A DNA stretch of 64,000 nt. Origin: Adiantum capillus-veneris (lineage: Eukaryota; Streptophyta; Polypodiopsida; Polypodiales; Pteridaceae). Position 1 is the first letter of the stretch. Every line of letters starts with the position of its first letter. The notes below the pieces were generated by a model, which was not told the DNA's origin, ran no database searches, and saw only the letters and a program-made list of their open reading frames with translations. Made by a program: the position numbers and the translations under genes. Below, piece by piece: positions 44,148 through 56,345 of the stretch. The stretch lies in the NCBI GenBank assembly GCA_014529385.2, contig CM043965.1:16428912-16492911 (forward strand). Reading direction: 5' to 3'.

Positions 44148-45040
44148 ATACGATCCTTAGGTGGTGAGTGACTTAGTCATATGAAAAAGTCTCCTTTTTA
44201 GAGATTTTGACTATTCGGAACCATATTTTGGTACAAAAGACCATAACTCTGAAAAAGTGAAAATTTGATGGTCAGAGCATCAAACTAGAATCAAACCCAA
44301 AAAGACCTTGAAAAAAGGGATAACCAGGCTTCCAAAAAACTATCTAAACGATTTTTTCTCAATTTTGTTGAGGAACATGGATCGTGATCCATGAACCTCT
44401 GTGACCAATTGACTAAAAATTGTCACCCATTGTTTGGGCTTGCCTCCAGATACCAAACTCCTGAGTTTGACCAAAAATAGACTGCTAAAGTACATCCAAA
44501 ATTAGGAAATTGGATCAATATGCAAAAAACCTTGGAAATCTAGTAAACCTTGGATCCATGTACCTGGTAGACATTTTGGGCTGATATTTGACCAGTGCAT
44601 CCCTTATAACTAGTGAATCAATTTTTGCAAAACAGACCACATTAAAAAATAGACAATAGCCAAAAATCGCAAAACAGACACAAAATTTTGCTTTTGGTTG
44701 GGCAAAAGTGGTTCAAATCCAAAAAGATTTGGGGAAGAGTGTCACCATAACCAAGACTATAAGTTGACCAAATCTCATGTCAAAATGAGGTCAAACATGG
44801 ATCACGATCCATGTACCTCATCAGGGTTTTGAGTTGAAATTGACAAGTGGATAACTGGTAAAATTTGAAAAACATTTCCCAAAAGAACCATTGGCAAAAA
44901 GTTAAAGAGGTGGAAAACACCAAAAAAAGCTGATACATAGAAATCGCCAGAATAGACTTTAAAATTCATTTTTGGCTGACAAAAATTAATTCAATTTCAA
45001 AACCTTTAATACCCTCACATCCAGTAAACATGCTGATCCT
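44148..45040 (+). other. Gypsy-4 leader with palindromic GGATC motifs
   Basis: Long non-coding leader with repeated phrases. Perfect 8+2+8 palindromes (CATGGATC-NN-GATCCATG) occur at 44376-44393 and 44796-44813, with a third at 52334-52351 after the Copia-2a insertion. The last five bases, ATCCT (45036-45040), are the left target-site copy of Copia-2a. Confidence 0.7.
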
Positions 45041-45266
45041 TGTTACCATATACATGTGGTAGTGATGTGTGTGAACACACTAGGACCGCCGGGGCATTTT
45101 CTCCCTCTTTAGGAGGTTTTTCCCCCGTGCATTGTATATACGCCCATCACTCTAGGGCTATCTATCTTTCCATTGCACACTAAGTAACAGACTCTCTATT
45201 GTGTGCCTTGAGCTTCCTGCGTCTTCTCCAAGCTGCGTGTGTTTCTCTGCAACCCTAATTCCAACA
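45041..45266 (+). repeat. Copia-2a 5' LTR
   Basis: 226 bp, TGTTACCATATAC to ATTCCAACA. The family LTR also appears at 52066, 23655 and 41646. Confidence 0.96.
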
Positions 45267-45268
45267 AT

Positions 45269-45280
45269 TGGTATTAGAGC
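45269..45280 (+). other. Copia-2a primer-binding site
   Basis: TGGTATTAGAGC, one mismatch to the initiator tRNA-Met site, two bases after the LTR. Confidence 0.88.
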
Positions 45281-45628
45281 AGGTCACGTCCTCCCGGGCT
45301 TAGTCGCTAGCTGCTCCAGCACACGCCTGCTCACTTTCTTTGATTTCAGTGAGCTTTGGCAAGCGTTCGCAGGTCGACAAATACTTTGGGAGCGCTCGAA
45401 GAGCTTAGTCTGCTCAGAAATTTGATTTGGGCTCATTTCGGCCTCCGTTTCCACTACAGGCAGTACTACACAGGCAATTTCGTCATTTTGTGTAGAATTT
45501 CTGTCAGTGCCGTTTTCTGCATAATAGGTGCCTTATAGTCTTCTACGGTTTGTGCTATATAGCACAGGTTATTCCCGCTCCGTTTCTCCTATTTTTGGGC
45601 AGTTTTCACATCGGGTGCAACAATTACC

Positions 45629-47026
45629 ATGGCTGACAACAACAACACAGATGTGTTCAAGATGTTTGCTGCTGAGGACAGGTTGGATGGGGACAACTAC
45701 CCTATGTGGGCTTATATGATGCAACATGTTCTTGTGTCAAAGGGTGTTTGGAACATTGTGCAGGGCATTGATGTACGTCCTGGTTCTGAGGATGTAGGCG
45801 ATGTTGAGGATGTTGCAGGTCTTGCTGCAAGGATTGCAGCTGTTAGAGTTGTTTTGCCTACGTCAGAACAAGCTCATTGGGATGTTAAGGATGCGCAGCC
45901 TCATGCATTGATTGCGTTGTTTGTGAAGCGCACCATTGTTCCTCACATCCGTTCAGCAAAATCTGCAAAACAGGTTTGGGATATTTTAGCAGGTCTTTAT
46001 GCAAGCCGCAATGAGGCTAAAATTGCTTTGCTGCATAAAGAGCTGGAGTCGAAGATTATGCATGAGGAAGATGATATGGACACTTTTCTTGCTAGTGTCA
46101 AGGATATCAATGAGCAGCTTATTTCTGCAGGTGAAGTCATTTCAGACAGTTCCCTTGTGTAGACTGTTCTTGATGCCTTACCAGATTCCTACCAGACTTT
46201 TGCTAGTACTTGGAGACTGATGACCCAAGGAAATCCTGAAGTTGTCAAGTTTGATGCATTATGCACATTACTGTTGCAAGAGTCACTTTCCAAAAAAAAC
46301 AGAACTATGCAACGTGCAGTTGAACAGGCTTTTATTGCTTCTCAAAGAAAGGGTGGTAACAGTAATGCAGCCACTTCTTATGGTTCTGCTGCGAGTGGCA
46401 AAAATTATGTTCCTAATGCTTCTGCTGGTAGTATTTCGTCTAGTAATTCTGGTGATAAGGGCAAAAAGAAGATGCGTTTCCATTATTGTAAAGCCAATGA
46501 TCACTTGATCAAGTCGTGTCCTAAGTTGAAGGCCAAAGAGGCTAAGAAGAAAGAGGGTGGTTCCACTGCAAATGCTGGTTCCACTACAAATGCAGCCATT
46601 GCTGAGTCTTCTGTGAAAGGAGACTGTGTTGCTGATGTTGATGCAGAATGGGCTTTTAGCGCAGAGTGCACTTACAATCCTGCTGTCCATGATGCATGCT
46701 TGTCAGTTGATGTAGATTCACATGTGTGGTATTTCGACAGTGGTGCTACAAAGCACATTACCTCACAATGTGAATTGTTTACCTCTCTTGAGTCTGTACC
46801 TCATGGGAATTCACTCACTTGTGCCAACAACGCCTCTTATCCAGTTCAGGGAGTTGGAAAGATTGTGCTCACTGCTGCTAATGGCAGTTCCTTCACACTT
46901 GTTGATGCACTTTATGTACCTGGGATCAAGAAGAATCTCTTGTCTTTATCCGCACTTGCTAGACTTGGACTTGTAGTCAAATTTGTGGATGACAGATGTA
47001 CACTTCATGATCTCAGTTTTTGGTGA
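45629..47026 (+). pseudogene. Copia-2a gag and protease
   Basis: The frame opens with MADNNNTDVFK at 45629 and is open apart from one TAG (46160-46162). It shows a copia gag core (WDVKDAQPHALIAL, KQVWDILAGLY, a DALPDSY helix after the stop), a degenerate knuckle FHYCKANDHLIKSC in which the first cysteine position is Phe, and a protease with WYFDSGATKHIT (about 46730). It ends at 47026, where the integrase region continues in another frame. The start suits the leader length of about 350 bp. The stop and the damaged zinc finger make this copy defective. Confidence 0.9.
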
Positions 47027-47755
47027 TGAAATTGTTGCATCTGGGCTTTCGTGCCGTGGGCTGTATAAGCTCACTTTGTATAACAAGTGTGGACAAAATT
47101 TTGCAAATGCTGTTGCAAATTCAAGGGCTATTTCAGATGCAAAACTTTGGCATGCATGTTTTGGTCATCTGAATTTTGCCAGTTTGCTGCGTTTGCAGAA
47201 ATATGATATGGTTGCTTCTTTGCCACCTCTTGAAGCACCTGTCAAACATGTTTGTGAAGGCTGTATTTTGGGTAAGATGCAGCGTTCTAAATTTCCAAAG
47301 GATGGTTCAGTTCGGGCCAGCATAGTGATGTTTGTGGGCCCATGCAAACTCCGTCCTTGGGCAATTACCTGTACTTTGTGACTTTCATTGATGATTACTC
47401 CAGGCATGCATGGGTATTTTCGCTTAAAGCGAAGTCCGAAGTTTTTATGTGCTTCAAACAATTTCTGGCTATGGCTGAAAATGTCTCGAAATGTACTATG
47501 GGCACCCTCCGTTCCTATCGAGGGGGGGAGTATATGTCTCATGAATTTAATGCATTTCTGGCTAGTCGTGGGATAAAACACCAATGTACAGTGCCTTATA
47601 CACCTCAACAAAATGGTGTTGCTGAGAGGAAAAACAAGTCACTGACGGAAATGGCACGATGTATGGTCAAAAGTCTTTTTGGCTTGAGGCCATTATGTGT
47701 TCCACTTATGTACTTAACAGGTGTCCTACGAAAGCTTTGTAGTCTATTACTCCAT
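46983..47755 (+). pseudogene. Copia-2a integrase, inactive
   Basis: Two overlapping frames. 46983-47381 holds the integrase finger (LWHACFGHLN, then CEGCILGK). A small deletion near 47320, compared with Copia-2b, forces a frame change to 47342-47959 with the core motifs TFIDDYSRHAWV, LRSYRGGEY and QQNGVAERKN. In the second acidic motif the catalytic Asp is Tyr (Copia-2b keeps LRSDRGKEY), so this integrase could not act even without the frameshift. A further shift near 47690 follows. Confidence 0.88.
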
Positions 47756-48366
47756 ATGAAGCATGGCATGATAGAAAGCCTTCTATTGAGCACATGCGTG
47801 TTTTTGGATGTTTGGCATATGCTTTGGTGCCACAAGTGCAACGCAGAAAATTCTATGATAAGGCTGTCAAATGTATTTTTGTTGGTTATAGTGTTGAAAG
47901 CAAAGGATACATGTTGTATCATCCGCGAACAAAACGTATTCTGGTTTCACGGGATGTAGTGTTTGTGGAAGATTTTGTTCAGCCCTTGCTGTCATGTACT
48001 AGAGACAGTAATGTAAGCTCACAGGACATTTATGACACTTTGTTGCCTCTTTTCAGTGGTGGAAATACGAATGTAAGTTCCAATGAGGCAAATGTACAGC
48101 CTATGGGGGTTTCTGAAAATGCTTTAGATCAGCCTATTACTGATGCAGATGTACATGATGTACTTGATGAGGAAAGGGCTGAAAATGAGCAGGCTAGAGG
48201 TATGCCAAAATGGTTGGTGCACACTTTGCGTGACAGTAAATTGGATGCACCTTTGTCTAGTCGTACTCGCTCAGGCTCTCGCCATGCATCTTATGCATCA
48301 GATTGTTATGCTTTGGCTGTGTCTAGCTTACATGATGTTGATGAGCCTCTGACTTTTGATGAAGCA
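47756..48366 (+). repeat. 611-bp direct duplication, copy A (INT C-term/linker)
   Basis: Matches 49865-50475 over its full length with 14 substitutions and no indel by eye. It encodes the end of integrase and the INT-RT linker (RVFGCLAYALVP, VFVGYS-like blocks) in frame 47794-48384. Confidence 0.95.
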
Positions 48367-49864
48367 ATTCTGGTATCCGATTGACTTGATATCAATTGTG
48401 ACAGACATATGTACTATAGATATGCATCAACAATCTTCAAAGATGAAGAGAGTAATGCCTCAATCACATTAGGAGAGACTTGGCGTTTCGATCTAATTTC
48501 AGAGATTTCTCGATCCAAACAATTAGGGATCTTGCATGCGTGTTGTACATGATATGAATATACTCAATCCAAGATATATTTGTCAAAAGATCCCATGTGT
48601 CCTTGTTTAGAGAAATCTTGGCTTTCCTTTTATTAACAAATTGCGCTTTTCAACTTTCAATCCAAATTTAAAGATTTTGGTGTCTGAATGGCTTGATATG
48701 TGGTGTGCTAGGCCGTTGTCCTATGGATATATATCATCAATCATTAAACATAGAAAAATTTTTGTCTCGATCACTTTAGGAGAGAATTTGCACTTTTTGT
48801 AAAAACTGCGCTGTCGTGCTGTGACACGTACATAGTGGGAACGCATCCTACAAGAGTTATCTTGTAACTTTTTAGATACATAGTTATATTTTCTATAATG
48901 TACATATGCATATTTAAGTATAATAATATGCTTTCTATCTCATCCTATTATTTATCTCAAGGGTAACCTATTCTTACTTTACCATCAAAAAATACTATGG
49001 AAAAAGCGTCAATAGCTCCGCGTCTTTAACTTGGGGCAAAAAGCATTGATTCTTTATTTCTACTATCTCATTAATCATCTCACACCATAGCTAGATCCTA
49101 TATCTAGGGTAAACTCCAATATATATATATATATTCTATGTATTTTTCATATTTTTCTTATATTTCTTTCTAAATAACTACTAGGAGGGAATCAAATCCT
49201 AGTGGGACACTAGGTGACATGAGTTCAAAGATACACTTATTTTAATGCATTTTTGCAAGCATGATTACAAAACTTTGTCAAAGAGAAATGTCATGCTTTC
49301 ATATGGCATGAGGTGTCTTTTGGAATCAAATAAAAGTCTAGGCTAAGGGGACCACAGGAAGACTTTTGCTGCCAGAAATGGACCCTATTTTGATGAATTC
49401 TTTACACAAGGTTCCAATCGGAATTGGAAAATGATTTTAAAATGAAAATCGTAGCTAATGAGCTGAAGTTTCTGCCCATATTTTTACTTTTTTATTTGGA
49501 GCCACGGTTCAGGAGATATGATCAAAATACTGGATCCCAGTCTGCCAACATCATGCAGGGACAACTCATTTCCAACTTTTCCAATTTCTGTTCACACTGG
49601 CTCCTCTCTTCTTGTGTAAACCCTTGGGGGTTCCCTTCACCTATAAAAGGGGACCTCTTCTTCCTTGAAAAGGGAACTCAAGCATTCAAGCCATTGATGA
49701 GAGGAATTCTTGAGGGAGTGAGTAGTAATGCCTAATTGTACTTAGCCATTAACATAAGCCCAAGCCTACACTTTCTCCTAGAGGAAGACTAGCCATTCTT
49801 GTACGCTATCCTTGGAAGATCAAATCTAATCAAAAAAGGTCTTGCACTTGGCGTATCAATCAAA
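48367..49864 (+). other. 1.5-kb filler between the duplicated segments
   Basis: AT-rich sequence with no copia similarity. Near 49640 a CCTATAAAAGGGGACC box is followed by a leader-like stretch ending at the duplication, which resembles the promoter end of an LTR or gene. No ORF has a recognisable domain. The ends TGGTATCC (48371) and TATCAATCA (about 49862) would suit an LTR, but no short target duplication was found. Confidence 0.6.
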
Positions 49865-51990
49865 ATGAAGCATGGCATGATAGAAAGCCTTCTATTGAGC
49901 ACATGCATGTTTTTGGCTGTTTGGCATATGCTTTGGTGCCACAAGTGCAGCGTAGAAAATTGGATGATAAGGCTGTCAAATGTATTTTTGTTGGTTATAG
50001 TGCTGAAAGCAAAGGATACATGTTGTATTATCCGCGAACAAAACGTATTCTGGTTTCACGGGATGTAGTGTTTGTGGAAGATTTTGTTCAGCCCTTGCTG
50101 TCATGTACTAGAGACAGTAATGTAAGCTCACAGGACATTTATGACACTTTGTTGCCTCTTTTCAGTGGTGGAAATACGAATGTAAGTTCCAATGAGGCAA
50201 ATGTACAGCCTATGGGGGTTTCTGAAAATGTTTTAGATCAGCCTATTACTGATGTAGATGTACATGATGTACTTGATGAGGAAAGGGCTGAAAATGAGCA
50301 GGCTAGAGGTATGCCAAAATGGCTGGTGCACACTTTGCGTGACAGTAAATTGGATGCACCTTTGTCTAGTCATACTCGTTCAGGCTCTCGCCATGCATCT
50401 TATGCATCAGATTGTTATGCTTTGGCTGTGTCTAGCTTACATGATGTTGAGGAGCCTCTGACTTTTGATGAAGCACAAAATTCTGAAAATTGGATGACTG
50501 CCATGCAATCAGAATACGATGCACTTATAGAAAATGACACATGGAGTTTATGTGATTTGCCTCCTGGCAAAAAGGCCATTGGTACGAAGTGGGTTTACAA
50601 GTTGAAACGCAAGCCGGATGGTGAGATCGATCGCCATATGGCTCGACTTGTTGCAAAGGGTTATGCACAACAAAAAGGCATAGATTATGAAGAGACTTTT
50701 GCTCCCACTTGTCGTATGACTACTGTACGTTTTCTATGTGCATTGGCACCTCATTTTGGTTGGGATGTACATCAATCAGACATTGTTACTGCTTTCTTGA
50801 ATGGTGACATATTTGAGGAAGTTTATGTAACGTAGCCTCACGGTTTTGTCATAAAAGGACAAGAGGACAAAGTGTGAAAATGTAACAAGGCTTTGTATGG
50901 GTTGAAGCAATCTCCTCGTGCTTGGTATGAGAAAGCTGACACTCATTTGGTCAAACAAGGCTTTCGTAACAGTCCAACAGAAAGCACAATGTATGTAAAG
51001 CGTGAGGGTGATGTACTTCTCATTGTGGTTCTTTATGTTGATGATTTGCTGATCACTGGACCAAATGAGAGACATATTGTTGAATTTAAGGCTGATTTAA
51101 ATGCATTTATCAAGATGAAAGATTTGGGGCCATTACATCATTACTTGGGTATACAGTTTAAGAAGTGTGATGGTGGTATTGCCTTGTGTTAGAAAAGTTA
51201 CATAGAGACATTGCTATGTAAGTTTGGACTTGAGGATTGCAAAGCTATTGCCACTCCCATGGAAACAGGTTTGAAGTTGAGTCTACATGATGCTGGCGAT
51301 CCTGCTGATGTCACTCTTTACCAAACTGCTGTTGGCTGCCTCATTTATGTATGCAACACGAGGCCAGATATTCAGTTTGCAGTCTCACAGGTCAACAGAT
51401 TTATGCATAGCCCAGGGTCTAAGCATTGGCAGGCTGTCAAGAGGATTTTCCGCTACCTTAGTGGCACTTTACATCTTGGCTTGTTTTATCCCAAGGGGGG
51501 ATCATTGCCGCCAGACTTACATGCTTTTTCGGACTCAGATTGGGGCGGTTGTTTTGACACGCGAGTGTCCACAAGTGGTTTTTGTTTCATGCTTGGCAGT
51601 TCATGTATATCATGGTTGAGCAAGAAGCAACCTACTGTGGCCACTTCGAGTTGTGAGGCTGAGTACAGGGCAGTCTTCACAGCTACGATTGAGTGTGTAT
51701 GGCTCAGATGCCTTATGGCTGATTTGGGTGTTGGACAGGACACTGCCAACATTATCTACACTGACAGTCAGAGCGCATTGGCAGTTGCGAGGAACCCAAT
51801 TTTTCATGCTCGCACAAAGCACATTGAGGTGCATTACCACTATGTCAGGGAGAGACTCTCAGCAGGAGAGATCAGCTTGGCTTATGTGCCAACACAGGAC
51901 AACCTTGCAGATCTTTTTACAAAGGCATTGTCTCGTGAGAAGATGGAAGCTTTCCGCAAAGCTCTGGGCTTACTCCCCTTTGTGGACTAA
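49865..51990 (+). pseudogene. Copia-2a linker copy B, RT and RNase H
   Basis: A single frame from 49903 to the TAA ending at 51990, broken only by TAG 50833-50835, TGA 50875-50877 and TAG 51190-51192. It contains the RT blocks TKWVYKLKRKPDG, RLVAKGYAQQKGIDY, the catalytic LYVDDLLIT (about 51035), KDLGPLHHYLGIQF, and RNase H with SDSDWGG, SSCEAEYR, YTDSQSALA and TKHIEVHYHYVRERL. The catalytic residues are intact; only stops prevent translation. Copia-2b keeps a CAG where the third stop lies. Confidence 0.92.
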
Positions 51991-52065
51991 TCCTGTCCTC
52001 AGGGCATGGCACTTCCCTTTACTCATGTGCCAGCTCTTGTTCACCGCATCACTCAAGGGGGGATT

Positions 52066-52292
52066 TGTTACCATATACATGTGGTAGTGATGTGTGTGAA
52101 CACACTAGGACCGCCGGGGCATTTTTTCCCTCTTTAGGAGGTTTTTTCCCCCGTGCATTGTATATACGCCCATCACTCTAGGGCTATCTATCTTTCCATT
52201 GCACACTAAGTAACAGACTCTCTATTGTGTGCCTTAAGCTTCCTTCGTCTTCTCCAAGCTGTGTGTGTTTCTCTGCAACCCTAATTCCAACA
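52066..52292 (+). repeat. Copia-2a 3' LTR
   Basis: 227 bp, paired with 45041-45266, followed by ATCCT. Confidence 0.96.
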
Positions 52293-52297
52293 ATCCT

Positions 52298-53461
52298 ATA
52301 ATGGTATCAAGAAAAGGCAAGTTGTCTTCCCAACATGGATCACGATCCATGTACCTTTCATGAAATTTTGAACAAACATTGGACAACTGAGGAGCTTTAA
52401 CCATTTTGAACAAAAAGTCCCAAAGTAAGGAAGTGAAAGGAAATCTAGAGGGAGGTCAAGAAGTGCAAAATCAGTTCAGATCAAAAATCACATAAAAGGG
52501 CTAGGGTATGACTTTTGACCACCCTAAATAGACCCAAACTTTGCAAAAGTATAGAGTTGAGATCTTTATACCAAGGGCTAGGTGTGGGATCAAAATCATC
52601 CCATTTGGCCACCATTGAGGTACATGGAACTTCACCACAGCGAAAAGTAGTTCCAGGACCCTAGTGGTCTTTTCAAAATTGAAATTGGACTTAAGCTGTG
52701 GATGTTACAAGCAAAATTGTGAAGTTATTGAAAGTGTCAGATAAAATTTTGTCGATTGTAAGCTTGTACTAACAAGAGCGGCTATAAACTCATAGCCATA
52801 AAGCATTTTTTATAGGGTGCAGGAGCTAGAGAGTGTGGCCCAACAAGTAAGTCAAACTGGAGAAAATACAAGCAGTCAATGAGGTAACAAGGTTGGGGTT
52901 TTGTAAGATCAATTCTTCATGTATTTGCAATCAGGAAGATTGTACCGGAATAGGAATCCAAGCCTAAGAGACCAAGTGAGCAACATTTCAATGAAGGAAT
53001 GATGTATCTAGTTGTGGATAACCCCTTTATTTGGGAAAATGGGGGTTGACTGGCACCAAGGATAAAGTAAATGAGGAGTTAGTGGATGAGCCACCCAAGT
53101 TGGATAAGCAGAACGCCGTGCTCAGGTGCACTAACAAGACGGAGCGGCTTAATATAGATAACACTTACATGGGGCTATATAAATTTTTATAAAGGAGAAC
53201 AAACACTATTATAGATGTGATGAACCCTACATCGAGGAGCTAACCGACCACAAGAGACTATATGTGTTTACATACAAAGGGGAGAAATATCCAAGTGGTC
53301 ATGATGGATTTTTGAAGGCTTATGAAGCTAGCATCCAAACCCAAAAGCATTGATGGTTAATGTATCCTCATCCAAGGTACAAGAAAGAGAGGTTGCAGAT
53401 GTGAAAGGAGCTTATCTAAGCAGCCCAAGCTCTTATAAAACCACCAGTCCCAAGTGCTCCA
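52298..53461 (+). other. Gypsy-4 leader continued and gag-proximal remnant
   Basis: Continues the pre-insertion leader, including the third CATGGATC-AC-GATCCATG palindrome at 52334-52351. From about 53090 short coding-like stretches appear in changing frames (for example EELTDHKRLYVFTYKGEKYPSGHDGF near 53235), without a recognisable capsid core. Confidence 0.5.
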
Positions 53462-54481
53462 AAAATCGAGGTGTTGATTAGCAAAAGAATCCAGGAGATG
53501 GAGAATCGAGGCATTGAAAACAGAGACCAAAAAGGTCCGGTCGTTGAGTCACCATTAGATACGAGGGGGGTAGCTAATACCACATATGGATTGAGCTCAC
53601 AAGCAATTATGCCAATTTTGGAAGTAGAAGAACCATGGCCACAGGATCTGTGGGAGGATATCATAAACAAAAAAGATGGAAGTGCGACCCTTGAGTTAGC
53701 CCCTATCATTGAGATCCATCTAGAGCATGAATTCTACCCCGACAATATTTGATCACTATATGGTGATGCAGGTACATAAATGTTGGAAGACAACAAACCT
53801 CAGTCTTTGAAAACTTTACCCTCATTCATCGGCAACCATGAAACAAGATCAAAAATTAGAAAAGTATCATCTCAATCGAAATCCGATCCTAAGATGATGG
53901 ACACTAAGGCTCTTCATGAGTTGAAGTTGTCTCCTATCCATTGTATGCTAACTCTATCCAAGTTACTACAGATAAGATCTCATCTTTGGGAAGAGGTAAT
54001 TTTTTTGTGTGTGGAGAAAATAGGGCTGATAATTCTGCAGCCAATGATTCCTCCAAAAACATCAAACAACCAAACACCAAAACATAGTAAAGTAGAGCTT
54101 GTACCAGTAAATAAGGTGGGAGACTATTGGGAGGGAGAAGAAGTGAACACTACCTTACCTGTGGAATATAAACGAGTAAAAATAGTTGCTATATTAGACA
54201 GTGGGGTTGGAATTGCCATATCAACCAAGGCAATGTGGAAAAAATGGGAAAAGCCTGCTCTAAGGAAAACCCGATGAAATTGCAATTAGCGGATGGATAC
54301 CTGGAGAAACCAATGGAATTTTGGAACAAATCATTGTATCCTCATGTGACATTGCATATGAGCACACCTTTGCTATAATGAATTTTGATAAGAGCATCAA
54401 TTTTAATATCATGTTGGGCATACCATTCATGCATCAACTTAAAATGGTACAAGACTGGGGCTATGACTATATCTACTTATG
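53462..54481 (+). pseudogene. Gypsy-4 gag-end and protease
   Basis: 53471-53752 is an open linker frame of unknown function. 53780-54277 encodes a segment ending in a retropepsin start, VAILDSGVGIAIS, with the D-S-G triad. After a frame change the retropepsin C-terminal block IMLGIPFMHQLK (hydrophobic-L-G-x-P-F) appears at about 54405-54450, the expected distance for one protease domain. The reading then decays. The inverted relative at 42380-42690 aligns with the part before the protease. Confidence 0.7.
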
Positions 54482-54674
54482 ACACAAGGATGTCACTACA
54501 AAGATCAGTGTGAAGGATCATATCGAGTGAACCGCTGGGGAAGAGTTAAACTCTAAACTGAGCAGGAAGGGAAGATACCTGCTTGATTACAAAGAAAAGT
54601 GCATATTTGGATGTGTGGAGCTTCAGAGTGTGGAAGTCTCAAAAAAGAAGATTGTATGCACTACCGACCAATAC

Positions 54675-54995
54675 TGAAAGGTGGGCATGGGAACTCCCTT
54701 GACACCTAGTTCAAAGTTTTGATGTGACACATGTTTTATATATGTGTGTAGACATTTGAAAAGGCACCTGGAGATATGAGCTGCTCGATACTGGCTATGA
54801 GACCTTTTGTACATAAACACTTCCTTTTGGTATATGAATCATAATATATGATGTAAATATATTGTATGTACACTATGGTCTATTGAGTGTGTCTCTCTCC
54901 TTTCTCTCTCTCTCTCTACTATGTATAGCCATGGCTTTTCCAAGCTTCAAACCACCTTGAGCTCATTGTATCAATTCACCCACCCAAGCCTTACA
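54675..54995 (+). repeat. Copia-3 5' LTR
   Basis: 321 bp, TGAAAGGTGGGC to AAGCCTTACA. Contains a short CT run near 54905. Confidence 0.87.
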
Positions 54996-55478
54996 ACTGG
55001 AATCAGAGCCCCGACCGCTCCCATCTCGCATGTGCAACCGTCTTTGGAAACAAGGCATCTTACAAGAAATCGGGATCTTCAAGGTCGACAGAGTAGGTAA
55101 GGAATCGAGCTTAACAAATCAAGCTTGAAATTAAGAGATTTGCCGAGAGCTCATTAGGCAATCCATTGAGAGCTCTTGAGCAGATTTTGAGCAAGCTTGG
55201 GGGATTGCAGGCCAAGAAACTCTGTTGAGTGAGCAAGGGAGGAGCATTCAAGATGCCGCAGAGGGAATCAATTCAGTGATGAGCAAAGGCTTGCAAGGAG
55301 AGCTCTGCACATCGAGAGCAATGTCGAGTAGATAATCCATGTCTTCAAAGGCTTAATTGCAAGAAAATAAACCAGTGCAGAGAACTACTAGCCCAGTCGG
55401 GCCAATCTTCTTGAGCAAGGCAGATTCGAGGCAACATTGGATGAATAAGACCGTTGTGTGCAATATCACAAGCACAAG

Positions 55479-55630
<152 letters not shown>

Positions 55631-56345
55631 TGCATCATCATCCTACTCAACAAAAGGCTTGATCAGCCCCCACAGATCCAATCATAAGGCCAAGGCGACC
55701 CGTTATGCATTGTTAGTGCACATGGAGCACTAGGACTCCATCACTGCGACATTGGACGGCCCCTGCTCTTTTTGACAGTATTAACAGAACTTTGCCATTT
55801 TTTTTGTTTCGTTTTTATCTCTTTTTTAAGCCTTGACCTTTAATAAATTGAACATAAAGCCTTGTTCTCGCCCCCAATATCACTCCAACTTATTGTTACC
55901 CAAATGGGTTTCCCACAAGCAAGAGCTACATAAGAGCTTTGGGCTTAGTCCTACTTATCTGAAGCTTGTGAAACATCATTGCTTTGAGAGGCCCTTTCCT
56001 TGACTTCACTGCCTAACAAAGTTTCCTAAAGTAAGGGCTCTTTTTAATACTTTGCAAGCTTGAGTTACTCAAGAGGGAAATTCCACTAGCTGAAAGGAAG
56101 CTTGGATAAGCAAAGCACCACATCAAGCTATGAACATTATTCTTGTATAAATTCAAGGCGTCCTTTTTTGTTTCTTCAGGCATTAGTGAAGAGGAGCTTC
56201 TCAAGAGAGAAGAGTGACTTCACAAATCAAAATTATTAAGCGCTCGCACCTGCACTATTTGTAAAATTGGGCAAGACACTACCACAGAGAGAGTCTCTCT
56301 ATCGGTAAGACCAAGTCCCTGGTAGCTTTCACAAGCGTTTGCACC

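Larger units (their letters stand above)
45041..52292 (+). mobile_element. Copia-2a: full-length Ty1/copia with internal duplication
   Basis: A 7252-bp + strand copia element bounded by 226/227-bp LTRs and a perfect ATCCT target duplication (45036-45040 and 52293-52297), inside the Gypsy-4 leader. Order: LTR, primer site, gag, PR, INT, a 611-bp segment present twice with 1.5 kb between the copies, RT, RNase H, polypurine tract (AAGGGGGGAT, 52055-52064), LTR. LTRs differ by four substitutions and one indel by eye. Without the duplication and filler it would be about 5.1 kb, normal for copia. Confidence 0.96.

Noticed and set aside
48367-49864. Filler as a standard transposon insertion
   Set aside because: The flanking duplication is 611 bp and lies exactly at both borders; no 3-10 bp target duplication or terminal inverted repeat was found.
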